Made by a program: the position numbers and the translations under genes. This document shows positions 15,901-25,005 of a DNA stretch of 64,000 bases, piece after piece. Below the pieces are notes generated by a model. That model had not been told where the DNA came from and did not search any database. It saw only the letters and a list, made by a program, of their open reading frames with translations. The stretch spans positions 2,542,001 through 2,606,000 of the forward strand of contig OY759717.1 of NCBI GenBank assembly GCA_963662525.1. The letters run 5' to 3'. Origin of the DNA: CAZSDU01 sp963662525 (lineage in GTDB: Bacteria > Bacteroidota > Bacteroidia > Bacteroidales > FEN-979). Within the stretch, counting starts at the first letter, position 1. The number at the start of each line of letters is the position of its first letter.

Positions 15901-15935
15901 AAAGGGGCACTTGCTGAAGCAGGGGGCCCCTTTTT
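15901..15935 (+). terminator. Intrinsic terminator after the plus-strand island
   Basis: Arms AAAGGGGC and GCCCCTTT (8 bp) around a 17-nt loop, followed by a T run at 15931-15935, 20 bp after the stop of the 186-residue gene. Confidence 0.85.
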
Positions 15936-15952
15936 CAATTAAGAATTAAGAA

Positions 15953-16237
15953 TTAGGAATTAGGAATTAAGTTCTCATTAACCATATTCCCGGCTTTTTC
16001 AGCAAGTTCATATAATGTTTCTGGTGCTATATCTGCACCATTTGGCCAGGAAATGGTCCACCCATCAACAAATAGTTTTTTAAAATAGGTTTTATTTGAT
16101 AAGGGTTCAAACACTCCTTGTCCGATGAAAGGCCTTAAATCGATATTTCCTTCTTTGCCATTACTGAAAACAATATGAATGAAGTAATCATGAAGATATC
16201 TAGCATCAATGACCCGAGGCATATAAACTGTTTTCAT
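15953..16237 (-). CDS. DUF2442 protein
   Basis: 94 residues from ATG at 16237. MPRVIDARYLHDYFIHIVF, NGKEGNIDLRPFIGQGVFEPL and WPNGADIAPETLYELA are the DUF2442 signature. DUF2442 genes commonly pair with DUF4160 genes and such pairs are suspected toxin-antitoxin modules. The C-terminal tail NLIPNS and the TAA stop are encoded by an AATTCCT heptad tract (15938-15968). It lies 10 bp downstream of the DUF4160 gene. Confidence 0.85.
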   Translation of the reverse strand: MKTVYMPRVIDARYLHDYFIHIVFSNGKEGNIDLRPFIGQGVFEPLSNKTYFKKLFVDGWTISWPNGADIAPETLYELAEKAGNMVNENLIPNS

Positions 16238-16247
16238 AAAACCAAAT

Positions 16248-16508
16248 TTATTGTAATGGTTCAATTTTATTAATACTAATTTTTTTAGAAATATTTTTCC
16301 AGTTTTCCTCCAGTTCTTTACTTCTTAAAACCGCCCATTCCTTAATAAGTCTTAAGGCAATTTTGGATTTAATATTTCCTTCCAACATCTCTCCTTTAAA
16401 ATTAAAAATTCCTTCGGTCCCTTGATATTCAGCATGAAAATGAGGTGGACTATGCTCACTGTAGAACATTCTTATGATAATCCCGAAAAACATTGAAACA
16501 TAAGGCAT
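16248..16508 (-). CDS. DUF4160 protein
   Basis: 86 residues with the DUF4160 pattern GIIIRMFYSEHSPPHFHAEY, GIFNFKGEMLEG and a helical C-terminus LRLIKEWAVLRSKELEENW. Upstream partner of the DUF2442 gene in the same orientation. The pair behaves as a small mobile two-gene cassette in many genomes; the presumed toxin-antitoxin activity is inference. Confidence 0.85.
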   Translation of the reverse strand: MPYVSMFFGIIIRMFYSEHSPPHFHAEYQGTEGIFNFKGEMLEGNIKSKIALRLIKEWAVLRSKELEENWKNISKKISINKIEPLQ

Positions 16509-16551
16509 GGGAAATTCAATTAGGTATTAACAATGAAGAATGAGGAATTAA

Positions 16552-16656
16552 TTATGAATTATGCAATTTTGAATCCATCCTCGAAATATCTACATTCAGG
16601 CACTGCGATACATAGTGCTTGTCTTCTTTATAGATAATATATTTGATGGTTTTCAT
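16552..16656 (-). pseudogene. HicB-like antitoxin remnant, truncated
   Basis: ATG at 16656 gives 34 codons reading MKTIKYIIYKEDKHYVSQC and LNVDIS, the N-terminal strand-turn-strand of HicB-type antitoxins. The sequence then degenerates (RMDSKLHNS) into an AATTAAT/GAATGAGG repeat tract and stops. The remaining half of the protein and any HicA partner are absent. Another case of a gene broken where a repeat tract begins. Confidence 0.6.
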
Positions 16657-16708
16657 AACTTATCGGGTTTATTGCAAAGACATACTACAATTAAATTCTT
16701 AATTCTTA

Positions 16709-16828
16709 GAGACTGTTAAAATTTATAAAAAGGATCAAAATTTAACCACAATGACACAAAGGAGGCACAATGTACGCAAAGCAACCCATAGTGAACTTTG
16801 TGAAAATCATGGTGAACTTTGTGGTTAA
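16709..16828. repeat. Dispersed element with AACCACAA ends
   Basis: The segment 16741-16828 starts TTTAACCACAA and ends TTTGTGGTTAAA (terminal inverted repeats). The stretch 16709-16786 is nearly identical, in reverse orientation, to 21706-21785. No coding capacity. Related end sequences recur at 37878-37980 and 57697-57785. Confidence 0.85.
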
Positions 16829-16839
16829 AAAATGCAGTG

Positions 16840-18216
<1,377 letters not shown>

Positions 18217-18251
18217 ATAATCAATTAGGAATTAGGAGTTAGGAATTGGTT

Positions 18252-18656
18252 TTAGCTTTCCCTGATCTCCTGAATGAATTCCCGGAAAAGAAAAAGCTTG
18301 TTTTTTAGGATATTATAAATTATTTCGAGGTCTATTCTTTCATACCTGTGTACGAGAAAGTTTCTGAATTTCACCATCTCCTCATATTCTGACCGTAAAG
18401 ATATAATACCCAGGTCCTGAAGTTTCTTCATGTTTTCAGCTGCAGAAGAACATGGGGGTACTTTGTTCAGCGCGAGTATCCTTTCACTGATATCGATCAT
18501 TACTTCTGTGCATACCTGAAGAGCCCTCTCCACGGCATTTTGCAGTAAAGAACTCTCCGTTAGCTGCTTGAATGAGAGAATATGCCAACTCCCGATCTCT
18601 TCAAGTTTCTGTTCGATAATACGCAGCTTCGATTCAATGATCCCATTGTACTTCAT
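18252..18656 (-). CDS. hepT: HepT-like HEPN toxin
   Basis: 134 residues of the HepT/DUF86 family. The HEPN active-site motif R-x4-6-H-x-Y is present as RNFLVHRY near residue 107. HepT proteins are RNases that are poly-AMPylated and silenced by the cognate nucleotidyltransferase MntA. Here mntA lies immediately upstream and overlaps hepT by 23 bp, the canonical order. The pair is inserted between the sugar dehydrogenase and upxY. Confidence 0.88.
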   Translation of the reverse strand: MKYNGIIESKLRIIEQKLEEIGSWHILSFKQLTESSLLQNAVERALQVCTEVMIDISERILALNKVPPCSSAAENMKKLQDLGIISLRSEYEEMVKFRNFLVHRYERIDLEIIYNILKNKLFLFREFIQEIRES

Positions 18657-19044
18657 ATCCTCGGTATTGAAGTTGTTTTTTCATCCAGGCAATGGTATCT
18701 TCATATTCTCTGCAAGTAAGTGCATAAAACCCCGAATATAGATCCATTGCCTCATCTCTGACAAAAAGGAGTTTGCCCTGAAGGGCTTCAAATGCAAGTT
18801 GGCTGCCGGCATCATTGAGTAATATCAGATCGCAAGGGGTGCCTTGTGTTACCGATTCTACTATGCCGGTCAGTCGTGGGATTAAATCCATTTTAGTTTT
18901 TGGGTTGTTTATCCAGACCGCGATGTCCACATCGCCTTCAGCCCTGATTGATCCATTTTTTGAAGAACCAAAAATATAGGCAAATAGAACCTCGGGAAAT
19001 TGCTGTTCTATCTTTATTGCGAGCAGTGATGGGTCAAAAGTCAT
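18634..19044 (-). CDS. mntA: MntA-like nucleotidyltransferase antitoxin
   Basis: 136 residues with the minimal nucleotidyltransferase motif: FGSSKNGSIRAEGDVDIAVW carries the GS and the DVD metal-binding aspartates. MntA antitoxins transfer AMP to the HEPN toxin. The downstream overlap with hepT supports a HepT/MntA toxin-antitoxin operon. The C-terminal YEDTIAWMKKQLQYRGYEV helix is typical of the family. Confidence 0.88.
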   Translation of the reverse strand: MTFDPSLLAIKIEQQFPEVLFAYIFGSSKNGSIRAEGDVDIAVWINNPKTKMDLIPRLTGIVESVTQGTPCDLILLNDAGSQLAFEALQGKLLFVRDEAMDLYSGFYALTCREYEDTIAWMKKQLQYRGYEVQWDH

Positions 19045-19054
19045 TAGAATTCAA

Positions 19055-19597
19055 TCAGGAGTTAGTCACTTCCTTTTCCCAGATTAACAGAAATTTCGGA
19101 TAGTCACGGAGATATTTCCTCTCTTCGGCTTCTTTCAGAACTATGCTGCTGATCTGGCGCTGTATAAGGGATTCGGCTTTCGCTATGCATTTATCAAGAT
19201 ATTCCCGGTTGATGGTTGAGGCCACCAGGATAAGTTCGATTTTTTTGGTGTCCAATCCCATGGCCAGGTCGCCCGCTATATAGGCACGGGTAACGTTACC
19301 CAGTTTATCGACTACCTGCTCCACGATACGGTCCAATCCGAGATGCTTGCGCAAAATCACATTGATATCATGGTACAGGGGATGCAACCTGTTGGCCCGG
19401 AAAACTTTTTTGTTCCGCTCCATCCCGCTGGTTAAAAGTCCTGCAGCCTCAAAGCGGTTCAGCTCCACCCGTATCGCATTCGTCGACTCATCAAATTCCT
19501 CCTCCAGCCCGCGTAAATAGGCGCTGCTCTCAGCGTTCAGAAAAAAACGAAGAAGCAGCTTGATACGGGTTTTGTTGGTGATGAGGGTGTCTAACAC
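19055..19597 (-). CDS. Winged-helix regulator fused to a degenerate nucleotidyltransferase-like domain
   Basis: 180 residues from GTG at 19597. LDTLITNKTRIKLLLRFFL and ESSAYLRGLEEEFDESTN with LNRFEAAGLLTSGM form an ArsR-like winged helix. The C-terminal half (YIAGDLAMGLDTKKIELILV) resembles a nucleotidyltransferase fold in which the G-S and Asp catalytic pattern is not complete. It lies 10 bp upstream of mntA in the same direction, so it may be the third member of the toxin-antitoxin operon and its regulator; that is inference. Confidence 0.72.
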   Translation of the reverse strand: MLDTLITNKTRIKLLLRFFLNAESSAYLRGLEEEFDESTNAIRVELNRFEAAGLLTSGMERNKKVFRANRLHPLYHDINVILRKHLGLDRIVEQVVDKLGNVTRAYIAGDLAMGLDTKKIELILVASTINREYLDKCIAKAESLIQRQISSIVLKEAEERKYLRDYPKFLLIWEKEVTNS

Positions 19598-19598
19598 A

Positions 19599-19672
19599 GT
19601 TAGGAGTTAGGAGTTAGGAGTTAGGAGTTAGGAGTTAGGAGTTAGGAGTTAGGAGTTAGGAGTTAGGAGTTA
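19599..19672. repeat. 10-copy TTAGGAG heptad array
   Basis: About 10.5 uninterrupted, virtually identical TTAGGAG copies over 74 bp, left of the S23 gene at 19729. Matching direct copies overlap the end of that gene (20073-20094) and inverted CTCCTAA copies follow at 20188-20213 and 20265-20301. Confidence 0.97.
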
Positions 19673-19728
19673 AACTTATTAACAACCGTATTACCTTTTT
19701 ATTTTTTGGTGATTAAGTAGAAAATTCT

Positions 19729-20094
19729 ATGAAAGAGAACAGTATTATTCAACAGAAGGCTTTTTTATTTGCAGTACGGATTATCAGGTTAAATCAACAT
19801 TTGCAGAAGAAAAAAGAATTTGTGATGGGAAGGCAGATCCTTCGTTCAGGTACTTCTGTCGGTGCCAATATAGAGGAAGCATTGGGTGCTAATTCAAATA
19901 AAGATTTTGTTGCAAAGATGACCATTGTATATAAAGAAGCAAGAGAAACAAAATATTGGTTGAAACTTCTCCAGGAAACAAAATATCTTACAGATAAACA
20001 AGCAGATTCATTAATGAAAGATTGCGATGAAATCTTAAAAATAACCGGATCAATCATTAAAACCCTTAAAAAAAAGTTAGGAGTTAGGAGTTAA
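19729..20094 (+). CDS. Four-helix-bundle protein (S23/IVP family), second copy
   Basis: 121 residues. QQKAFLFAVRIIRLNQHL, GRQILRSGTSVGANIEEAL, SNKDFVAKMTIVYKEARET and KYWLKLLQETKYL are diagnostic of the S23 family. It belongs to a different subgroup from the copy at 9536. It is the only plus-strand gene between 16 and 20.9 kb. The TTAGGAG array lies upstream; the last residues LGVRS and the TAA stop are encoded by the same heptad. No rRNA or reverse transcriptase nearby. Function unknown, probably nucleic-acid binding. Confidence 0.9.
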   Translation: MKENSIIQQKAFLFAVRIIRLNQHLQKKKEFVMGRQILRSGTSVGANIEEALGANSNKDFVAKMTIVYKEARETKYWLKLLQETKYLTDKQADSLMKDCDEILKITGSIIKTLKKKLGVRS

Positions 20095-20301
20095 TTATAA
20101 TAAGGAACTAAAATTACCTAATTTTTTATAATTCAGACCTTTGATTTTTGACCTTTGATTTTTTTGACTAATAATTTCTGACTTTAAACTCCTAATTCCT
20201 AACTCCTAACTCTTGATTGATATAGCTTCGCCCTTTCAGTCACATCCCGGACTTAGCAATTTATTTTAACTCCCAACTCCTAACTCCTAACTCCTAACTC
20301 T
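20095..20301. repeat. Inverted CTCCTAA tracts between S23 gene and upxY
   Basis: CTCCTAA copies at 20188-20213 and 20265-20301, complementary to the TTAGGAG units around the S23 gene. The last copies encode the VRS tail and TAG stop of the UpxY-like gene. TTTGATTTTTGACC copies also occur at 20131-20165. Confidence 0.85.
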
Positions 20302-20934
20302 TTCCAGCAGTGCCGGTGAAATCGAAAGTGATATCGCCGTTTCCAGCTGTTCAATGCGTATAATTACCCTGCTCTTTCCGGCAAGGGAAATGATCTCTCC
20401 GGTATATCCGGCCATGGGACCGGCAATTATTTTGACTTTTGTGCCGGGTTTGATGTTCCCCGGTACACATTCAACGGGAATATTGTATCCCGTGATTATT
20501 TTCAGCAGGTCGATCTGCCTGGAGGGTATGGCTGCCGGCTTGCCGCTGAACCAGACATACCTCACCGCACCCGGGGTGTTAAGTACCTGGTGCTGCTGAA
20601 CCGGGACAACATGCACAAAACAATAGGAACGGATCAGGGGTTCTTCCACCAGTTTCCTGCGGTCGCTCCACTGCCTGATTACTTTCTGCAAGGGAACATA
20701 CGCTTCGATACCCTCTTCAAGGAGCCGTTGCATCACCACTTTTTCCTGACGGGATTTGGTGTACAGGGCCAGCCATTGGAGAGAAGATGGCAGATTTTTT
20801 AATGTGCTGATGTGCTGATGTGCTGGTGTGCTGATAACATTATCTGTCATCTGCCATCCCTGCCTGTGCGGGAGGCAGCTGTCATCCATCATCATATCAG
20901 ACAGACTAGGGTTATTAAAAATGTGTTCGCTCAA
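20287..20934 (-). CDS. UpxY-family transcription antiterminator (NusG-like)
   Basis: 215 residues from a TTG at 20934; the true start may be one of the ATGs at 20895 to 20850. The NGN domain begins at LQWLALYTKSRQEK (about residue 53) and holds YVPLQKVIRQWSDRRK and RSYCFVHV; a KOW-like part follows at GTKVKIIAGPMAGYTGEI. UpxY proteins let RNA polymerase read through long capsule operons. It is the first gene after the promoter at 20954-20985, as in other Bacteroidota polysaccharide loci. The first 50 residues are repeat-derived (STPAHQHIST from an 8-nt GATGTGCT tract at 20802-20834 and a hairpin at 20860-20878), and the C-terminus VRS is heptad-coded. Confidence 0.88.
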   Translation of the reverse strand: MSEHIFNNPSLSDMMMDDSCLPHRQGWQMTDNVISTPAHQHISTLKNLPSSLQWLALYTKSRQEKVVMQRLLEEGIEAYVPLQKVIRQWSDRRKLVEEPLIRSYCFVHVVPVQQHQVLNTPGAVRYVWFSGKPAAIPSRQIDLLKIITGYNIPVECVPGNIKPGTKVKIIAGPMAGYTGEIISLAGKSRVIIRIEQLETAISLSISPALLERVRS

Positions 20935-20953
20935 ACTTCGCCTTTTCGAGTAA

Positions 20954-20985
20954 CAAATGTACTCAGAACTTTTTTAAAAAGTCAA
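20954..20985 (-). promoter_or_regulatory. Promoter of the polysaccharide locus
   Basis: On the minus strand TTGAC (20985-20981) and TACATTTG (20961-20954) are separated by 19 bp, an excellent match to the Bacteroidota -33/-7 consensus (TTTG/TTG and TAnnTTTG). Transcription would start near 20947, in front of the UpxY-like gene. Confidence 0.85.
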
Positions 20986-21120
20986 GTTTTTTACTCAATA
21001 TTTTTAAAATATTTTATGCTATGCTCTTTACCTAACATGCTGAAAATTAATCATATTTTCATGAAATTACAGATTTACAATAACATAGCAAAGCTGGGAG
21101 TCAGCACCGGAATTTTTTTT

Positions 21121-21196
21121 ACCACAGTAGGCACAGTAGATCACAATAGAATGGCCAACAATTAACCCTCATGTGTCCTATTGTGCCTAATGTGGT
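21121..21196. repeat. Short inverted-repeat element, CACATTAG family
   Basis: Begins ACCACAGTAGGCACAGTAG and ends with the inverted form TGTGCCTAATGTGGT. It is about 76 bp and non-coding. Same family as the ends that bracket the GxxExxY gene at 30403-30878. Followed at 21204-21280 by GCGATAA, CATCTGT and CATCCCG heptads. Confidence 0.85.
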
Positions 21197-21350
21197 CGAT
21201 CTTTGATGTTAAATGGGCGATAAGCGATGGGCGATCCGTCATCTGTCATCTGTCATCCGTCATCCCGTATCCCGCATCTTGCTGACATTTTTTATTATGC
21301 CGAAGTTTTTCTATTTTTACATAAAATTTATAATCACAAAAAGCAAGAAA

Positions 21351-21701
21351 ATGAAATCAATCAGATTTTCTGAAGATGAACTCGAATTCCTGAGAAATCA
21401 TTATGAATTCGAATTGGCCGAGGCTGAGAATTATGTGGAAGATATTAAAAGCATCCTGAAAAAACTGGGATCCATAAAAAAAGAAGTCATTGCAGATAAA
21501 CCTGCAAAAGCAAAAGGTAAAAAGCGCGGTCGCCCAAAGGCTGTAAAGTCGGCAGAAGTTGCTCCGGAGGTTGTAAAGCAGGAAGTGAAGAAAGCTGTAA
21601 CTGCCAGGAAAAAGCCTGGACCAAAGAAGAAGAAAATGGCAACGAAAAAGAAATCAACGGCACAGATCAAAGCAGAAGCTCCCGTGCAAGAAGCCAAATA
21701 A
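21351..21701 (+). CDS. Lysine-rich small protein with AT-hook-like tail
   Basis: 116 residues from ATG at 21351; the longer upstream frame is only repeat-derived. The first 45 residues are acidic and helical (FSEDELEFLRNHYEFELAEA). The tail is Lys/Pro/Ala-rich with KKRGRPKAV (AT-hook core GRP) and ARKKPGPKKKKMATKKK, resembling histone H1-like DNA-binding tails. Probably a nucleoid-associated protein. I do not recognise a named family. Confidence 0.65.
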   Translation: MKSIRFSEDELEFLRNHYEFELAEAENYVEDIKSILKKLGSIKKEVIADKPAKAKGKKRGRPKAVKSAEVAPEVVKQEVKKAVTARKKPGPKKKKMATKKKSTAQIKAEAPVQEAK

Positions 21702-21705
21702 ATCA

Positions 21706-21785
21706 GGGTTGCTTTGCGTGCATTGTGCCTCCTTTGTGGTAATTGAGGTTAAATTTTGAGCCTATTTATAAATTTAAACAGTCTC
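21706..21785. repeat. 80-bp dispersed repeat, inverted copy of 16709-16786
   Basis: Starts GGGTTGCTTTGCGTGCATTG and ends near AGTCTCTTA. It matches the reverse complement of 16709-16786 with few differences. Non-coding, between the lysine-rich gene and rpsT. Confidence 0.88.
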
Positions 21786-21840
21786 TTAATTCCTATTCCT
21801 AATTCTTAGTTCTTAATTGTTTTTGTTTCCGGAATATTTG

Positions 21841-21848
21841 TATCTTTG
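21841..21848 (+). promoter_or_regulatory. -7 promoter box of rpsT
   Basis: TATCTTTG matches TAnnTTTG exactly, 28 bp before the rpsT start, with TTG-containing sequence upstream (21817-21825). Confidence 0.75.
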
Positions 21849-21875
21849 CCGACTTATTTATAATCAGAATTAAAG

Positions 21876-22133
21876 ATGGCTAATCACAAGAGCGCTGAAA
21901 AACGCATCCGCAACACCAAGACCAAACGTACCCAGAACAGATACCAGGGCAGAACAGTTCGTAATGCTGTGAAGAGTATTCGCGAAGTTGAAGAAAAAGA
22001 AACCCTGACCAAAGACCTTCCTAAGGTTATTGCCCAAATCGACAAGCTTGCCAAGAAAAGCGTGATTCACAAGAACAAAGCTGCCAACCTCAAGAGCAAG
22101 CTCATGAGGAAAGCCAACGCTGCCGGGAAGTAA
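21876..22133 (+). CDS. rpsT: 30S ribosomal protein S20
   Basis: 85 residues. MANHKSAEKRIRNTKTKR is the universal S20 N-terminus and the protein is Lys/Arg-rich throughout with VIHKNKAANLKSKLMRKAN at the end. S20 binds 16S rRNA early in 30S assembly. It stands alone with its own promoter and converges on the acyltransferase gene downstream, 7 bp between the stops. Confidence 0.97.
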   Translation: MANHKSAEKRIRNTKTKRTQNRYQGRTVRNAVKSIREVEEKETLTKDLPKVIAQIDKLAKKSVIHKNKAANLKSKLMRKANAAGK

Positions 22134-22140
22134 TATCCTT

Positions 22141-23106
22141 TTATTTTTTTCTTCTCCACCTCAGTCCTCTAAATGTAAGGCGCTGGATGTATGTTTTGAG
22201 GTGGCGTTCTTTTTTTCTCGGGTAGATATCGTCAATATAAATTAGAATCCCTGTTTCTTCCACATCACCGAATCCATGATTAATGGATGTGCCAAAGGTA
22301 CGCATGGTAGGAGAGAGGTTCATGTATGCATTCACCAGCGGAGGTACATGTTCGTTGTACTTCCTGATCTCGTGGATGAGCACCTTGTAATTTTCCTCAT
22401 AAGTGGGAAAGGGGAATAAACGGGCAATCACTTCATCGCTGGTCTCGGCTTTCACCGGCTCCCCGGGTGTCATCAGGGTTTCGGTGTCGGGGAAATATTT
22501 TCTCAGGAAATACAGGATGATATCGCGGGCAGCCCGGTTATAATCGGGATACATGGTCATTTTTCCGAAGAAATATTTCACATCGGGATGTTCGATGATC
22601 ATAGCGCCCAGTCCGTCCCAGAGGTTATCGAGGGAATACATGCCCTTGCGGAAATTAACCGTGGGCTGGTAATTGGGCTGAACAAAGGAACGTCCCAGTT
22701 CAATACTCCAGGGCAGGTAGTCGCGGACGAAATGCGCCGAAAAATCAAAAAGTTCAGCGGTGGCGCTGTTCAGGCAGCCTTTCGAATTGCAGGGAATATC
22801 ACGGCCGTGAATGAAACGATAACCTCCGGTGATCTCTTTCTCGATGGGATTCCATACGATGAGCTGGTGAAAGGGCAGATCCATGGTGTCGAATTCATCG
22901 ATGTCGACCGATAAACCGGTTCCACCCCCGGCATCCCGGAAAGTAATTTCCCTGAGCCTTCCCACTTCCCTCATAAGATTGGGGGAGTCGTGGGCCGTGA
23001 AGACATATATCTTATTCTTTCCGTTGTTGGTATTGCGGAGAAACTTGGTATCGGTCAGTTCCTCTTCCAGCAAGTAAGGATCAACCGGATCAATGATGGT
23101 TTCCAT
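22141..23106 (-). CDS. glsB: Glycine N-acyltransferase GlsB (GNAT-like, OlsB/hemolysin-type)
   Basis: 321 residues from ATG at 23106, just downstream of a TACCTTTG promoter box; a TTG at 23124 would lie at or upstream of the transcript start. IYVFTAHDSPNLMREVGRL, REITFRDAGGGTG, ELGRSFVQPNYQP, LDNLWDGLGAMI and FGTSINHGFGDVEETGI match the Bacteroides GlsB family. GlsB N-acylates glycine with a 3-hydroxy fatty acid from acyl-ACP, the first step of glycine (flavolipin-type) lipid synthesis. The partner glsA is divergently encoded immediately upstream. Confidence 0.88.
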   Translation of the reverse strand: METIIDPVDPYLLEEELTDTKFLRNTNNGKNKIYVFTAHDSPNLMREVGRLREITFRDAGGGTGLSVDIDEFDTMDLPFHQLIVWNPIEKEITGGYRFIHGRDIPCNSKGCLNSATAELFDFSAHFVRDYLPWSIELGRSFVQPNYQPTVNFRKGMYSLDNLWDGLGAMIIEHPDVKYFFGKMTMYPDYNRAARDIILYFLRKYFPDTETLMTPGEPVKAETSDEVIARLFPFPTYEENYKVLIHEIRKYNEHVPPLVNAYMNLSPTMRTFGTSINHGFGDVEETGILIYIDDIYPRKKERHLKTYIQRLTFRGLRWRRKK

Positions 23107-23128
23107 AATCAGGATTTCAGGCAATTTT

Positions 23129-23136
23129 CAAAGGTA
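23129..23136 (-). promoter_or_regulatory. -7 promoter box of glsB
   Basis: Minus-strand TACCTTTG, 22 bp before the ATG at 23106. Sets the choice of start. Confidence 0.75.
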
Positions 23137-23157
23137 CATATTCTTTTGAAAATTTCT

Positions 23158-23291
23158 AACCACATTAGGCACATTAGGGCACATTAGGCATAGCAGGGAC
23201 CAATGGGCGCATACAGGGCATATGGCACATTAGCAGGAGATACGGCTAAATTTTCTGATTTCTATTGTGTCCTATTGTGACTATGTGGTTA
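23158..23291. repeat. Inverted-repeat element between glsB and glsA promoters
   Basis: Starts AACCACATTAGGCACATTAG and ends with inverted CCTATTGTGACTATGTGGTT. It is 134 bp, non-coding, of the CACATTAG family, and lies exactly between the two outward-facing -7 boxes. Confidence 0.85.
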
Positions 23292-23302
23292 ATTTCATTT
23301 TA

Positions 23303-23310
23303 TATCTTTG
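23303..23310 (+). promoter_or_regulatory. -7 promoter box of glsA
   Basis: TATCTTTG on the plus strand only 4 bp before the ATG at 23315. The transcript would be leaderless or start at the next Met (23327). Confidence 0.7.
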
Positions 23311-23314
23311 CTTC

Positions 23315-24295
<981 letters not shown>

Positions 24296-24307
24296 TTCCT
24301 AATTGTT

Positions 24308-24640
24308 TTACAGTGCATTGCATGCTTTCGGGTGGAGGGTAATGAGGGTGCGTGCCAGCAGTTCATTTTCTGCTAAGTCGGGTTGAAGGAAAATGGCTCC
24401 GAGGGTTTCACGGAAGCGGAGTAATTCTTTCAATTTCAGGCTCCACTTGGGATCTTCAACTGTCAGGTCGGTCAATTCAAAAGCCCTTTCCCAGGCATGT
24501 ATTGCATTTACAGCTTCTCCTTTCCTGAGTGCATTTCCGGCGCGGTTCATCTCATTGGCGATCATTAAAATTTGTTGATGGTCAGGGTATGCCATCCATT
24601 TTTCCGGTGAGAGGGTTTTATGATAAACAAGGGGGTACAT
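24308..24640 (-). CDS. Small conserved protein paired with DUF5674
   Basis: 110 residues, helical and soluble: LSPEKWMAYPDHQQILMIA, NEMNRAGNALRKGE, AIHAWERAFELTDLTVED and KELLRFRETLGAIF. Proteins with this pattern are common small conserved hypotheticals. It is translated 2 bp after the DUF5674 gene, so the two form an operon. Role unknown; possibly TPR-like. Confidence 0.7.
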   Translation of the reverse strand: MYPLVYHKTLSPEKWMAYPDHQQILMIANEMNRAGNALRKGEAVNAIHAWERAFELTDLTVEDPKWSLKLKELLRFRETLGAIFLQPDLAENELLARTLITLHPKACNAL

Positions 24641-24642
24641 GA

Positions 24643-24981
24643 TCAGATCAATAAGGTACTAACGATCTTCTGAATTTTTTCACGAATGTTCAAATCCCGT
24701 ACTTCCATACTCCGGTTTCCCTGACTTGGCCTGATATTGATGAAGGAAGTATATTCAAGATTTTCCTCAGGTTTATTCATGGGATACACATTGGCTCCCC
24801 AGAGATCTTTCTGTGCTGAGCCCGATTCGAGCAGAAATTTTTCCAGGTCTGCATGCATTTCCGCATCAATAGCCAGGATGTTTTTATCAACATCGACGAC
24901 AATCTTCATGATTTCTTCAAAATCAGTCAACCTGTCTTTCCAGAGTTGCTCAAGGGAGGTGGGTTTAAGAATAATTTGCAT
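24643..24981 (-). CDS. DUF5674 family protein
   Basis: 112 residues. MKIVVDVDKNILAIDAEMHAD, ESGSAQKDLWGANVYP and SFINIRPSQGNRSMEV are the DUF5674 signature. Function unknown. Its promoter box (24998-25005) is interleaved with that of engB on the opposite strand, and a small conserved gene follows in the same operon. Confidence 0.85.
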   Translation of the reverse strand: MQIILKPTSLEQLWKDRLTDFEEIMKIVVDVDKNILAIDAEMHADLEKFLLESGSAQKDLWGANVYPMNKPEENLEYTSFINIRPSQGNRSMEVRDLNIREKIQKIVSTLLI

Positions 24982-24988
24982 ATCTTTG
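24981..24988 (+). promoter_or_regulatory. -7 promoter box of engB
   Basis: TATCTTTG on the plus strand, 17 bp before the engB ATG. Its first base is also the first base of the DUF5674 start codon on the other strand. Confidence 0.75.
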
Positions 24989-24997
24989 AATAAGATA

Positions 24998-25005
24998 CAA
25001 AGGTA
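24998..25005 (-). promoter_or_regulatory. -7 promoter box of the DUF5674 operon
   Basis: Minus-strand TACCTTTG ending directly against the engB ATG, 16 bp from the DUF5674 start. The two promoters point towards each other, so their initial transcripts would overlap. Confidence 0.72.
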
